From contig CALVNH010000002.1 in NCBI GenBank assembly GCA_944349635.1, positions 1 to 64,000 of the forward strand: a stretch of 64,000 nt of DNA, given 5' to 3'. Both the position numbers and the translations under genes were made by a program. Position 1 is the stretch's first letter, and the number at the start of each line of letters is the position of its first letter. The notes under the pieces are model-generated. The model was given only the letters and a program-made list of their open reading frames with translations, did not search any database and had not been told where the DNA came from. Positions 24,969-34,744 of this stretch are shown here, one piece after another. This DNA comes from an uncultured Clostridia bacterium (GTDB lineage Bacteria > Bacillota > Clostridia > Christensenellales > CAG-917).

Positions 24969-27167
24969 ATGCAAAACATCTACGGACTCAACGAAATGCA
25001 ATCTGCCGCCGCACTCGACACCGAAGGTGCGATTCTGGTCATAGCGGGGGCGGGCAGCGGAAAAACGCGTGTTCTTACCGCGCGCATCTGCAATCTTGTG
25101 AAAAGCGGCGTCGACCCTTACAACATTCTCGCAATCACTTTTACGAACAAGGCCGCCAACGAGATGAAAGAGCGCATCGAAAGAGCTCTTGGCAGTGCCA
25201 TCGGCGTGTGGGCAAGCACTTTTCACTCGATGTGCGCCAAAATTCTCCGCGTCGACGGGGACAAACTGGGTTACGACTCCAACTTCACCATTTACACCGA
25301 AATGGAGAGCGAACGTGTGGTAAAGCGAGTGTGCGACACTGTGGACGGTGCCGACCCGAAGAAAAAGGGTGACTATCTCAGGCACATTTCCGCAGCAAAG
25401 ACCGCTTCGCTTTCTCCCGAAGAGTATCACGAAGAAATCAAGGGATTCGTGCGTGACGCCGCTACCGTGACAGCCGTTTACGCCGCATACGAACGTGAGC
25501 TCAAAAAGAGCAATTCTATGGATTTCGACGACTTGCTGTTGAAAACGGAAGAGCTTTTCCGCAAGTTCCCCGACGTACTGTCCAAATACAGCAGGCGGTT
25601 CAGATACATCAATGTCGACGAATTCCAGGACACCAACCGCATACAATACAACCTTGTCAGAATGCTCGCTTCGGAGTGGGGAAATCTTTTCGTCGTCGGC
25701 GACGAGGACCAGAGCATTTACAGCTGGCGCGGAGCGGAAATCCGCAACATTCTGGATTTCCCCAAGGATTACCCGCAGGCGAAAGTATATAAGCTGGAAC
25801 AGAACTACCGAAGCACTTCGGAGATTCTGAACGCCGCCAACAACGTCATCAAAAACAACTCCGCCCGCAACGCAAAAACTCTTTGGAGCGATAAGACGGA
25901 CGGTGACGCCGTGGAGTATTACGAAGCCTACGGTGACCGCGACGAGGCGGGATTCGTCAGCAGAAAGATAACTGCGCTGGTTGCCCGCGGCGCTTCGTAC
26001 CGTGATATGGCGGTGCTTGTCAGAGTCAATTCGCTCACGCGACTCTTCGAAGAAGATTTCAATTTGCACGGCATTCCGTATAAAGTATTCGGCGGATTCA
26101 GATTCTTCGAACGCAAGGAAATCAAGGACACGCTGGGATATGTGCGTCTGGCTCTCAATCCTAGCGACAACGACAGCCTGTTGAGGATAGTCAATTACCC
26201 GCGCCGCGGCATAGGTCAGAGCACCGTTGCGGAACTCGTGCAGAAGGCGAATGAGAGCGGAATATCCTATTTCGAGGTGCTGCGTCACCCTGAAATGCTT
26301 TCCGCGGGGACGGCAAGGAAACTTGCCCCGTTCACGCAGATAGCCGAGGACATCGCCGCCGCGCTTGCGGAGAAAAAACCCGTGGAATTCATGGAATACG
26401 TCATCGAACACAGCGGACTTGAAAACACGCTGCGTTTCAGCGATGACGCCGAAGAGCGCAACCGCTACGAAAACATAGCGGAGCTTGTGAACGCCGTCAG
26501 CGGTTTCTTGCAGGATAATCCCGACGCCACGATGTCGGATTTCATGCAATCGGTGGCGCTGGTGTCCGACAGCGACGAAATGGACGACGACAACTACGTC
26601 ACGGTGGCAACCGTTCACGCCGTAAAAGGACTGGAATTCGACACGGTGTTTCTTGTGGGATTGGAGGAGGGGGTATTCCCCGTCTCCATAGCCGTATCTG
26701 GCGGCGACGTTGAGGAAGAAAGACGGCTGATGTATGTGGCTATAACCCGCGCGAAAAACAAACTTTTCGTGCTTTCGTCCCGTTCGCGTTTTCGTTTCGG
26801 AGAAACCGTCTATAATCCAAAAAGCAGGTTTATTACGGAAATGCGCGGTGAAAAACCCCCGATTCGTGTCGGTGGAGCCTATTATGACAATCACGCGAAA
26901 GAGCGTCTCGACGCTTTGGAGAACCTGGCTAAAAAAGCTCCCGCCACGCAGCTTTCCTCTCGCAGCAAAAACTCTTCCGACGTCAATTTCGACGAGTTCG
27001 AAAAAGACGTTCTGGTGGAGCATACGAAGTTCGGACGAGGTATAATAATCTCCACAGTGGGCGAGGGAGAGGACAAGACGGCGGCAATCGCGTTCAAGGG
27101 ACTGGGAGTAAAGCGTTTTTCCCTCGCAATCGCCGTCAACAGCCTGAAAATAGTAAAGGATAAGTGA
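24969..27167 (+). CDS. pcrA: ATP-dependent 3'-5' DNA helicase PcrA/UvrD
   Basis: 732 residues. It begins MQNIYGLNEMQ, the usual PcrA entry, followed by Walker A AGAGSGKT, VGDEDQSIYSWRGAE (motifs II-III), VATVHAVKGLEFDTVF (motif V) and MYVAITRAK (motif VI). The C-terminal 50 residues (VEHTKFGRGIIIS) form the Tudor-like domain that in PcrA contacts RNA polymerase. The enzyme unwinds DNA in repair and removes RecA or stalled polymerase. The start at 24969 is set by homology. No SD lies before it, and an in-frame upstream ATG at 24861 would add 36 poorly conserved residues. It is followed after 3 bases by ligA, a common Firmicutes pair. Confidence 0.95.
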   Translation: MQNIYGLNEMQSAAALDTEGAILVIAGAGSGKTRVLTARICNLVKSGVDPYNILAITFTNKAANEMKERIERALGSAIGVWASTFHSMCAKILRVDGDKLGYDSNFTIYTEMESERVVKRVCDTVDGADPKKKGDYLRHISAAKTASLSPEEYHEEIKGFVRDAATVTAVYAAYERELKKSNSMDFDDLLLKTEELFRKFPDVLSKYSRRFRYINVDEFQDTNRIQYNLVRMLASEWGNLFVVGDEDQSIYSWRGAEIRNILDFPKDYPQAKVYKLEQNYRSTSEILNAANNVIKNNSARNAKTLWSDKTDGDAVEYYEAYGDRDEAGFVSRKITALVARGASYRDMAVLVRVNSLTRLFEEDFNLHGIPYKVFGGFRFFERKEIKDTLGYVRLALNPSDNDSLLRIVNYPRRGIGQSTVAELVQKANESGISYFEVLRHPEMLSAGTARKLAPFTQIAEDIAAALAEKKPVEFMEYVIEHSGLENTLRFSDDAEERNRYENIAELVNAVSGFLQDNPDATMSDFMQSVALVSDSDEMDDDNYVTVATVHAVKGLEFDTVFLVGLEEGVFPVSIAVSGGDVEEERRLMYVAITRAKNKLFVLSSRSRFRFGETVYNPKSRFITEMRGEKPPIRVGGAYYDNHAKERLDALENLAKKAPATQLSSRSKNSSDVNFDEFEKDVLVEHTKFGRGIIISTVGEGEDKTAAIAFKGLGVKRFSLAIAVNSLKIVKDK

Positions 27168-27170
27168 GCC

Positions 27171-29120
27171 ATGGACAACTATTTCAGAATGAAAGAGCTG
27201 GTCGAGCAGCTCAACAAATATGCTGCTCTGTACTATGACGAGGACGCGCCTTCCGTGTCCGACGCGGAGTACGACGCACTCTACGACGAACTGCTGGCGC
27301 TTGAAGCCTCGGAAGGATATTCGCTGAAAAATTCGCCCACGCACCGCGTCGGCGGCAACGTGCAGAAAAAGTTCGAGCAGTCCGCACATCTTCTGCGGCT
27401 TTACAGCCTGGACAAATGCCGTTCCGAAGAGGAGCTGGGGGAGTGGTATTCCAAGGTGGCGAAAGCGACGGGCAGGAACCCCGTTTTGTCCGCCGAGTAC
27501 AAGTTCGACGGACTGACTCTCAACATCCTTTACGAAAACGGACGCATCATCAAAGCGGCAACGCGCGGCGACGGCGTCGTGGGTGAAGTGGTGACCGCTC
27601 AGGTAAAGACGATTAAAAAACTGCCGCAGAAAATCTCTTATACGGGCAGAATCGAAATTCAGGGCGAGGGAATCATGCGCCTTTCGGCACTCGAAAAGTA
27701 CAATTCGACCGCTTCCGAACCCTTGAAAAACGCCCGCAACGGAGCGGCGGGGGCGATTCGCAACCTCGACCCCGCGGTGACGGCGGAACGCAACCTGTCC
27801 TTCATGGCGTACAACATAGGTTACAGCGACAGGCATTTTGCTTCGCAGGAAGAAATGCACGCCTTCCTGAAAGACGAAGGTTTCGAAACGGAGAGCGATT
27901 TCACTCTCGTGCCCGACGCAGAAGGCGCGTTCGCCTTTGCGGAGCGGGTGGACGGAATCAGGTCTTCGTTGGATTTTCTCATCGACGGTGTGGTTTTCAA
28001 AGTCAACGACACAGCATTGAGGGAAGAGATTGGCTATACCGACAAATTCCCGAAATGGGCGATGGCGTACAAATTCAAAGCCGACGAAATGACCACCGTG
28101 CTCAAAGACGTGGTGTGGCAGGTGTCGCGCAGTTCCAAACTCAACCCGCTTGCCGTGCTTGAACCTGTCGACATAGGCGGCGTCACGGTCAAGCGCGCCA
28201 CTCTCAACAACTACGGCGATATACTGAAAAAGAAAGTGCGCATAGGAGACAGGGTTTTCATACGTCGCAGCAACGACGTCATTCCCGAAATCACGGGCGT
28301 TGCGCAAGAGGCGGAAGACGCTAAAAACGTCGAGAAACCCACCGTGTGTCCGGCGTGCGGAGCACCCGTGCGCGAGGCGGGAGCATTCCTCTATTGCACG
28401 GGCGAGCACTGTGCGCCGCAGGTGATTTCCGCTCTGGACCATTTTGCTTCCAAAGACGCAATGGACATAGAGGGCTTTTCGGAAAAGACGGCGGAGCAGT
28501 TCTATAACGAACTGGGTGTAAAAACTCCCGTAGATTTGATGTCTCTCTCCGTTGAAGACATTGTGAATCTTGACCGCTTCGGCGACAAAAAAGCCGACAA
28601 TCTGATAAAATCAATAGACAAGGCCAAGCACACGACTCCCGACAGATTGTTGTTTGCTCTCGGCATAGACGGAATCGGCAAGAAAACGGCAAAAGATTTG
28701 ATGAAACGTTTCCGCGCTTTGGACGCTCTTTCCGCCGCCTCTCGCGAAGAGTTGCTTTCCGTGGACGGAATAGGAGACGTACTTGCCGACAACATAATCG
28801 CCTTCTTCGCCGATGCGGAAAACCGCGCCCTTCTCGACGCGCTTTTCGCCTGCGGAGTAACCATGGAAGAAGAGGCACGCAAAGAAGGCGCTTTCAGCGG
28901 AATGAGGGTGGTTCTCACAGGGTCGTTGCCGACATACAAACGCGGCGAAGCCACGCGCCTCATCGAAGAAAACGGCGGTGAAGTGGCTGCTTCGGTATCA
29001 AAAACCGTCGATTTGGTGATTGCCGGAAGCGACGCGGGAAGCAAACTGGACAAGGCGCAAAAACTCGGAATCCGCATAATAGACGAAGCCGAATTCAAAA
29101 AAATCATCGGTGCGGAGTGA
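27171..29120 (+). CDS. ligA: NAD+-dependent DNA ligase LigA
   Basis: 649 residues. The N-terminal Ia domain is followed by the adenylation domain with YKFDGLTL (nucleotidyl Lys in KxDG) and ATRGDG. The OB fold is next, then a four-Cys zinc site (CPACG and CTGEHC near residues 387-408). Helix-hairpin-helix repeats follow (GIGKKTAKDL, VDGIGDVLADNI), and a C-terminal BRCT domain (GMRVVLTGSLP to the end). Length and order are normal for the family, about 650-670. It seals nicks in replication and repair using NAD+. It is co-transcribed with pcrA and ends at the terminator at 29154. Confidence 0.97.
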   Translation: MDNYFRMKELVEQLNKYAALYYDEDAPSVSDAEYDALYDELLALEASEGYSLKNSPTHRVGGNVQKKFEQSAHLLRLYSLDKCRSEEELGEWYSKVAKATGRNPVLSAEYKFDGLTLNILYENGRIIKAATRGDGVVGEVVTAQVKTIKKLPQKISYTGRIEIQGEGIMRLSALEKYNSTASEPLKNARNGAAGAIRNLDPAVTAERNLSFMAYNIGYSDRHFASQEEMHAFLKDEGFETESDFTLVPDAEGAFAFAERVDGIRSSLDFLIDGVVFKVNDTALREEIGYTDKFPKWAMAYKFKADEMTTVLKDVVWQVSRSSKLNPLAVLEPVDIGGVTVKRATLNNYGDILKKKVRIGDRVFIRRSNDVIPEITGVAQEAEDAKNVEKPTVCPACGAPVREAGAFLYCTGEHCAPQVISALDHFASKDAMDIEGFSEKTAEQFYNELGVKTPVDLMSLSVEDIVNLDRFGDKKADNLIKSIDKAKHTTPDRLLFALGIDGIGKKTAKDLMKRFRALDALSAASREELLSVDGIGDVLADNIIAFFADAENRALLDALFACGVTMEEEARKEGAFSGMRVVLTGSLPTYKRGEATRLIEENGGEVAASVSKTVDLVIAGSDAGSKLDKAQKLGIRIIDEAEFKKIIGAE

Positions 29121-29153
29121 GAAAAAATCCCTTTTATGAGAGTATCGTGCAAA

Positions 29154-29191
29154 ATCCCGTCGGCAAAACTATTGTCAACGGGATATTTTTT
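29154..29191 (+). terminator. Intrinsic terminator after ligA
   Basis: Stem ATCCCGT (29154-29160) with ACGGGAT (29178-29184), inner pairing of GGCAA with TTGTC, followed by ATTTTTT. It overlaps the yicC -35 element. Confidence 0.75.
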
Positions 29192-29201
29192 ATGATATAA
29201 T
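29172..29201 (+). promoter_or_regulatory. Predicted promoter of the yicC-rpe operon
   Basis: TTGTCA (29172-29177), 18-base spacer, TATAAT (29196-29201) preceded by TGA as an extended -10. The -35 lies inside the ligA terminator stem. It is the only strong promoter seen for the operon that runs to 39518. Confidence 0.7.
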
Positions 29202-29230
29202 CTATAAAATTATTTCAGGCAGGTGCGTAT

Positions 29231-30106
29231 ATGCGCAGTATGACCGGTTACGGCAAGGGACAGGCTTGTGCGGACGGAAGAACGGTTACGGTGGAAATCA
29301 AGACCGTAAATCATAAGTTTTTCGATTGGAGCATGAAAATGCCGAAAGGCTTTCTTTTCGTCGAAGACGACGTAAAAAAAGCCGTTGCCGCAGTTGTAAA
29401 CAGAGGGCATGTCGACCTCTTTCTCACCTATGAACAGGAGACGGCGAAAGCGGCGGATTTTGCCGCAGACGAAGAACTTGCGGAAAAGTTCGTTGCCGCA
29501 GCGAGGCGTCTTTCCGAAAAAACGGGTGTTCCGTTCGACGTCACCGCGTGTACGCTTGTCAAGAACCCCGACATTTTCGGTTTGAAAACCGCCGACGTCG
29601 ACGACGAACAGTTGCGCTCTCTCGTGTTGCAAGCCACGGACGGCGCACTGACAGAACTCGTTGCCATGCGCGAAAGAGAGGGGGTGTCGCAAGTCGCCGA
29701 CATCACGGAGAAACTGGATTCCGTGCGCGCTTCTCTGGACGCCGTGGCGTCATTCGCTCCTTCCGTCGTTTCGGATTACCGCGCAAAGCTTAACGCACGC
29801 ATATCCGAAGTTCTGGGCAAGGACGTTGCGGACCCCAACAGAATCGCCGCGGAAGTGGCACTGTTTGCCGACAAGTGCGCAATCGACGAGGAAATCACCC
29901 GTCTGGGTGCACACATAGAAACCATGCGTTCGTACCTCGCACTGTCGGAGCCGGTGGGAAGAAAACTCGATTTTCTGGTTCAGGAAATGAACCGCGAAGC
30001 CAACACCATAGGCTCCAAAGCCAACGATTTGCGCATCACCGAAAAAGTGCTGGCAATGAAAAACGATATAGAAAAAATCCGCGAACAGTCGCAGAACGTG
30101 GAGTGA
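29231..30106 (+). CDS. yicC: YicC/YloC family endoribonuclease
   Basis: 291 residues. The family N-terminus MRSMTGYGKG is followed by VEIKTVNHKFFDW, and the conserved C-terminal block reads FLVQEMNREANTIGSKAND. YicC proteins are ring-forming endoribonucleases involved in RNA turnover. The start ATG is 29 bases downstream of the -10, with GGCAGGTG as ribosome site. In Bacilli yloC is followed by remA and gmk; here remA is missing and gmk follows directly. Confidence 0.93.
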   Translation: MRSMTGYGKGQACADGRTVTVEIKTVNHKFFDWSMKMPKGFLFVEDDVKKAVAAVVNRGHVDLFLTYEQETAKAADFAADEELAEKFVAAARRLSEKTGVPFDVTACTLVKNPDIFGLKTADVDDEQLRSLVLQATDGALTELVAMREREGVSQVADITEKLDSVRASLDAVASFAPSVVSDYRAKLNARISEVLGKDVADPNRIAAEVALFADKCAIDEEITRLGAHIETMRSYLALSEPVGRKLDFLVQEMNREANTIGSKANDLRITEKVLAMKNDIEKIREQSQNVE

Positions 30107-30107
30107 G

Positions 30108-30722
30108 ATGCTTATGAACGAAAGAGGAATGCTCGTCGTTATATCGGGTTTCAGCGGCGTGGGTAAGGGCACCGTAATTCAGATGGTTCTGGACGAACTG
30201 CCTTCTCTCCGCTTTTCGGTATCCTGCACGACGCGGGCTCCGCGTTACGGCGAAGAAAACGGGGTGAACTATTATTTTCTTTCCGAAAAGGAGTTCGAGA
30301 AGAAGATAGAGCAGGACGCTTTCGTGGAGTACACAAAGACGTTCACCAATTATTACGGCACGCTCAAAAGCGAAATCGACGCACCCATTGCGGCAGGCGG
30401 CGACGTTTTGCTGGAACTCAACGTGGTGGGCGCCAGAAACATAAAGAAGCTGTATCCCGACTGTATAACCGTGTTCGTCGTCCCGCCCTCTCTCGAAGCC
30501 CTCAAAGCCCGTCTGGTGGGCAGGGGAACGGAGAGCGAAGAGAGCCTGGAAAGACGTCTGCGCGAAATCGAAACGGAGAGCAAGGACATAAAGAACTACG
30601 ATTATGTGGTGACAAACAACGTGGCGCGCAACTGTGCCGCGGAAATCGTGGGAATTATCAGGAGCGAACACCTGCGTCCCGCAAGACAGAATCTGAACAA
30701 TCTTTTTCCTTCGGAGGAATGA
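30108..30722 (+). CDS. gmk: Guanylate kinase
   Basis: 204 residues. The P-loop is GFSGVGKGT (usually GPSGAGKST), the GMP-binding region is SCTTRAPRYGEENGVNYYF, and VEYTKTFTNYYGT precedes the lid. The enzyme phosphorylates GMP/dGMP to GDP/dGDP. The start could be 30108, 30114 or 30129, since all are in frame near a GGAG; conservation begins at about residue 8. The P-loop departs from the usual sequence at two positions but keeps GxxGxGK. Confidence 0.93.
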   Translation: MLMNERGMLVVISGFSGVGKGTVIQMVLDELPSLRFSVSCTTRAPRYGEENGVNYYFLSEKEFEKKIEQDAFVEYTKTFTNYYGTLKSEIDAPIAAGGDVLLELNVVGARNIKKLYPDCITVFVVPPSLEALKARLVGRGTESEESLERRLREIETESKDIKNYDYVVTNNVARNCAAEIVGIIRSEHLRPARQNLNNLFPSEE

Positions 30723-30726
30723 ATAT

Positions 30727-30921
30727 ATGATGATTGACCCCCCAATCGACAAACTTATCAAAAAGGCGGAATGCCGCTATGCGCTCACTTGCGCGGTTGC
30801 GAAAAGGACGAGAGAACTGCTGACCAGCGACAGTGCCTATCTCGAAAAGAGCGGCGAAAAGCCCGTCACGCTTGCCTGTAAGGAGATTTACGAAGGCAAA
30901 TACAAAATCGTCCGCGACTGA
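30727..30921 (+). CDS. rpoZ: RNA polymerase omega subunit
   Basis: 64 residues, at the short end of the family. It shows PPIDKLIKKAECRYALTCAV, the conserved omega helix that clamps the beta-prime C-terminus, and KPVTLACKEIYEGK near the end. It starts 4 bases after gmk with GGAGG upstream and overlaps coaBC (TGATG). Position between gmk and coaBC is the standard Firmicutes order. Omega assists beta-prime folding and assembly of RNA polymerase. Confidence 0.93.
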   Translation: MMIDPPIDKLIKKAECRYALTCAVAKRTRELLTSDSAYLEKSGEKPVTLACKEIYEGKYKIVRD

Positions 30922-32120
30922 TGCTTTACGGCAAGAATATCGTCCTGGGCGTTTCGGGAGGAATCGCCGCCTATAAGAGTTGCGAAATCGTTTCGCGGTT
31001 TGTCAAACTCGGTGCAAACGTCGATGTCATAATGACGGAACACGCCGAGCATTTCGTCACGCCTTTGACGTTCGAAACACTTTCGGGCAACAAAGTAGTC
31101 CGCGGAATGTTCGAAGAGCGCACGGAATTCGACGTGCGTCACGTTTCTCTCGCAAAAAAAGCGGACGTTCTGCTTGTAGCTCCCGCAACCGCCAACGTGA
31201 TTGCCAAATTTGCGGGCGGCATTGCCGACGATATGCTGTCCACGACATGGCTTGCCTGCGGGAAAGGGCACAAAGTCGTCGCTCCCGCGATGAATACCGC
31301 CATGTACGACGACCCCGCCACAATGAGCAATTTGCAGATTCTCCGTTCCAGAGGCGTCACCGTCATAGAGCCAGCCACCGGCAGACTTGCCTGCGGTGAT
31401 ACCGGCAAAGGCAAGATGGCGGAGCCCGTCGACATCGTGGAAGCGGTTAAGGAGCTTTTGCAACCGGTTAGAGACTGGGAGGGCAAACGCGTGCTTGTCA
31501 CCGCGGGTGCAACCGAAGAGGACATCGACGGAGTGCGGTTCATCACCAACCGCTCCAGCGGGAAGATGGGCTGCGCAATTGCCGAGGCAGCCGCGCAACG
31601 CGGAGCCGAAGTGGTGTTGGTGCACGGCAATCTCGCCGTTCCCGTGCCGTCCGGCGTTGCCTCCTGCATAAAAACGGCTTCCACTGCGGAGATGTACGAC
31701 GCGGTCATGGCAGAGGCGGAACGCGGTTGCGACGCATTCATAATGGCGGCAGCTCCCGCGGACTATCGCCCCAAACACCGCTATGAACAGAAAATCAAGA
31801 GCAAAGAGCTGACAATCGAGTTCGAAAAGAATCCCGACATCGCCGCAGCCGTCGGCAGAATCAAAAATGACGCGGTGCTGGTCGTGTTTTCTGCGGAAAC
31901 GGAAGAACTGCTTGTCAACGCAAAAACGAAACTGAAAAACAAGAATGCGGATTTCGCCGTTGCAAACGATGTCACGAAAGAGGGTGCCGGGTTCAACGTC
32001 GACACGAACATAGTCACAATCATAGACAAAAACGGCAAAATCGAGCCTCTCGAAATGATGCCCAAACGCGTGCTGGCGGACGTGATTCTCGACAAGGCGA
32101 AAGAATTCTATGGTGCTTGA
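30921..32120 (+). CDS. coaBC: Bifunctional phosphopantothenoylcysteine decarboxylase / phosphopantothenate-cysteine ligase
   Basis: 399 residues. The N-terminal CoaC flavoprotein domain has VSGGIAAYK, APATANVIAKFAGGIADDM and the PAMNTAMY substrate motif. The C-terminal CoaB domain begins near residue 190 with VTAGATEEDIDGVRFITN and RSSGKMG, and later AAPADYRPK. Together the domains add cysteine to 4'-phosphopantothenate and decarboxylate the product, two steps of coenzyme A synthesis. It overlaps rpoZ by one base and priA by 11. Confidence 0.96.
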   Translation: MLYGKNIVLGVSGGIAAYKSCEIVSRFVKLGANVDVIMTEHAEHFVTPLTFETLSGNKVVRGMFEERTEFDVRHVSLAKKADVLLVAPATANVIAKFAGGIADDMLSTTWLACGKGHKVVAPAMNTAMYDDPATMSNLQILRSRGVTVIEPATGRLACGDTGKGKMAEPVDIVEAVKELLQPVRDWEGKRVLVTAGATEEDIDGVRFITNRSSGKMGCAIAEAAAQRGAEVVLVHGNLAVPVPSGVASCIKTASTAEMYDAVMAEAERGCDAFIMAAAPADYRPKHRYEQKIKSKELTIEFEKNPDIAAAVGRIKNDAVLVVFSAETEELLVNAKTKLKNKNADFAVANDVTKEGAGFNVDTNIVTIIDKNGKIEPLEMMPKRVLADVILDKAKEFYGA

Positions 32121-34281
32121 AGTTATCGTAGACATTTCAACGTCGGAAATCGACCGTCCCTTCGATTACGAGGGCGACGACGTGCCTGTCGGAAGCAGAG
32201 TCGCCGTCGGCTTCGGGAACAAGAGAACGGTGGGGTTCGTGGTCGGGAAAAAGGCCGAATCCGACTATCCGAACCTGAAACGCGCCGAATACCTCGACAC
32301 TCCCGTAAGTGCGGAACAACTCCGCCTTATGGAATACATGCGTGAAAACTACAACCTCAGGCATATAGATGTTTTGAGGCTGTTTGTTCCCTCGAAACTT
32401 CGCGACGAGCGCGACCCCGAAACAAAAAAACTCTTTCTGGCGCTCAATCCCGAACTGAGCGGGGAAGCGTTGTCGAAAGCCGTCTCCCGTGCAAAAAAAC
32501 AGGCGCAAACGGTGGAATATCTGAAATCTTCGGGCGGAGAATACAACTCTGTTTTATCCGACAAATTCGGTGCGGCGGCAGTCAAAGCCCTGCGCGATAA
32601 AGGCGTTTTGACAGAAAGCGCCGTTCACGAAACCAGAGTCCCGCTCAAAACGCTTGCGGGAAAAAAGAAGGACGTGGTGCTCACCGACGAACAGAGAGCC
32701 GCCGTCGACGGAATTTGCACTCACAAGGGAGTGTGCCTTCTTCACGGCGTGACGGGAAGCGGTAAAACCGAAGTGTATCAGGCAGTGATAGAGCGCACTC
32801 TCGCCGAGGGAAAAACCGCGATTATGCTTGTGCCGGAAATCTCTCTGACCCCGCAGATGCTGGGCATATTCAGAGCCAGATTCGGCGACAATGTCGCCGT
32901 GTTGCACTCCGGGCTCAACGCTTCGGAGCGTTACGACGAATGGAAACGCCTCCGCGACGGCAGGGCAAAAATCGCCATCGGAGCACGTTCTGCCGTTTTT
33001 GCACCGCTTGCGGATATAGGAGCGATAATCATCGACGAAGAGCACGATTCCAGTTACATAAGCGAATCCAACCCCCGCTACGACACGAAAACGGTTGCGG
33101 AATTCCGCGCCGCGGCGTGTAATGCGGTGTTGGTGCTCGGTTCGGCGACTCCCGACATAGAGACTTATCTCAAAGCCACGCAGGGAAAATACCGCCTGTT
33201 CAGCTTGAAAAACAGAATTTCCTCGCACAAATTGCCCGAAATGGAAATCGTGGACATGACGCGGGAATTCCGCTACGGCAATCGTTCCGTCTTTTCCGCC
33301 GCGCTTGCCGACGCCATGCGTGGCGCGCTCGAAAGAAAAGAGCAGATTATGATTTTTTTGAACCGTCGCGGCTTTTCTTCCTTCATTATGTGCAAGGAGT
33401 GCGGCTATGTCGCGAAATGCGAGGACTGCGACGTTTCGCTGACCTACCACAAGGCGGAAAACGTTCTGAAATGCCACTGTTGCGGCAGGCGTTATCACGC
33501 TCTGTCCAAGTGTCCGCAGTGCGGCTCGACATCCATAAAACAAGGAAAGGTGGGGACGGAAAAAATCGTCGAGGAGCTTCACAACCTCTTTCCCGACGCA
33601 CGCGTCCTCAGAATGGACAACGACACAACCTCCCGCAAGGACAGCTATTTTGCCATTCTTGATAAGTTCGCGGCGGGGAAAGCCGACATTCTCGTCGGCA
33701 CACAGATGATTGCAAAGGGGCACGATTTTCCCAACGTCACGCTGGTGGGAATTCTGGAAGCCGATTCCGCGCTGTATTTCAGCGATTACCGTTCCTCGGA
33801 GCGCACGTTTCAGTTGGTTACGCAGGTTGCCGGAAGAGCGGGAAGAGCGGACAAAAAAGGAAGGGTCGTGTTGCAGACTTTCGCACCGCGCCACTACGTT
33901 TTCGCCTTTGCCTCGCAGTACGATTACGAGGGATTCTGGCGGAAGGAAAACAATACCCGTATGGTGACGAAGTTTCCGCCTTATACAAAAGTGGTGAGAG
34001 TGCTGGTGGCGGCGGCGGACGAGCAGGCGGTTGCCGACTGCACACGGGCGATTTACAAGGGTATCAAAGAGTTGGAGGGCAGACTGGGCGGATTCGTCTA
34101 CACCGGCGCCGCCAAATCTCCCGTCACGAGAATGCACGGTCTGGTGCGCTATCAGGTGCTTATGCGCATTCAACCCGAGATATTCGACGAGGCAATGAAG
34201 ACCGTCTACCGTCTCGTCAACGAAAACAAACCGACAAAAGGAAGCAGCTTTGCGGAAATCAATCCGCAGAGCCTGATTTGA
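32110..34281 (+). CDS. priA: Primosomal replication restart helicase PriA
   Basis: 723 residues. The N-terminal DNA-binding domain is followed by Walker A GVTGSGKTEVY, DEEHDSSY (motif II), GSATPD (motif III), and a zinc-binding insertion with CKECG, CEDC, CHCC and CPQCGS between residues about 428 and 477. The late motif QVAGRAGR is present. PriA recognises collapsed forks and reloads the replisome. Length and zinc cysteines are complete. Translationally coupled to coaBC, with def after 3 bases. Confidence 0.96.
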   Translation: MVLEVIVDISTSEIDRPFDYEGDDVPVGSRVAVGFGNKRTVGFVVGKKAESDYPNLKRAEYLDTPVSAEQLRLMEYMRENYNLRHIDVLRLFVPSKLRDERDPETKKLFLALNPELSGEALSKAVSRAKKQAQTVEYLKSSGGEYNSVLSDKFGAAAVKALRDKGVLTESAVHETRVPLKTLAGKKKDVVLTDEQRAAVDGICTHKGVCLLHGVTGSGKTEVYQAVIERTLAEGKTAIMLVPEISLTPQMLGIFRARFGDNVAVLHSGLNASERYDEWKRLRDGRAKIAIGARSAVFAPLADIGAIIIDEEHDSSYISESNPRYDTKTVAEFRAAACNAVLVLGSATPDIETYLKATQGKYRLFSLKNRISSHKLPEMEIVDMTREFRYGNRSVFSAALADAMRGALERKEQIMIFLNRRGFSSFIMCKECGYVAKCEDCDVSLTYHKAENVLKCHCCGRRYHALSKCPQCGSTSIKQGKVGTEKIVEELHNLFPDARVLRMDNDTTSRKDSYFAILDKFAAGKADILVGTQMIAKGHDFPNVTLVGILEADSALYFSDYRSSERTFQLVTQVAGRAGRADKKGRVVLQTFAPRHYVFAFASQYDYEGFWRKENNTRMVTKFPPYTKVVRVLVAAADEQAVADCTRAIYKGIKELEGRLGGFVYTGAAKSPVTRMHGLVRYQVLMRIQPEIFDEAMKTVYRLVNENKPTKGSSFAEINPQSLI

Positions 34282-34284
34282 GCC

Positions 34285-34737
34285 ATGGCAAAGAGAATCA
34301 TTGTACAATCACCGGACCCAATTCTTTTCAAGAAATGCAGACCCGTTGAGGTTTTCGACGAGCGCCTGCACACCTTGCTGGACGACATGAAAGAAACTCT
34401 CGACGACGCCGACGGAGCGGGGCTTGCCGCGCCGCAGGTTGCCGTGCTGAAACGCGCGTGCGTCGTAAAGACGGAGGACGGTTACTTCGAACTGATAAAT
34501 CCCGAAATCAAGTCCCATTCGGGGGAGCAGACCGGCATAGAAGGTTGTCTTTCCGTAAAGGACAAATACGGCAACGTGACAAGATTCGACAAAATCACCG
34601 TCATAGCACAGGACCGCTTCGGCAAAAAGAAGAGATACAGAGTGGACGGATTCACTTCCCGTGCCTTCCAGCACGAGATGGACCATCTGGACGGGGTGCT
34701 TTATACCTCAAAATGCACCGATTTGCGGGACGAATGA
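34285..34737 (+). CDS. def: Peptide deformylase
   Basis: 150 residues with all three family motifs: GAGLAAPQV (motif 1), EGCLSV (motif 2, metal Cys) and QHEMDHLDG (motif 3, HExxH-type metal ligands). It removes the formyl group from nascent N-terminal methionine. Directly followed by fmt, whose product adds that formyl group, a conserved pairing. Confidence 0.96.
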   Translation: MAKRIIVQSPDPILFKKCRPVEVFDERLHTLLDDMKETLDDADGAGLAAPQVAVLKRACVVKTEDGYFELINPEIKSHSGEQTGIEGCLSVKDKYGNVTRFDKITVIAQDRFGKKKRYRVDGFTSRAFQHEMDHLDGVLYTSKCTDLRDE

Positions 34738-34744
34738 TGGAACT

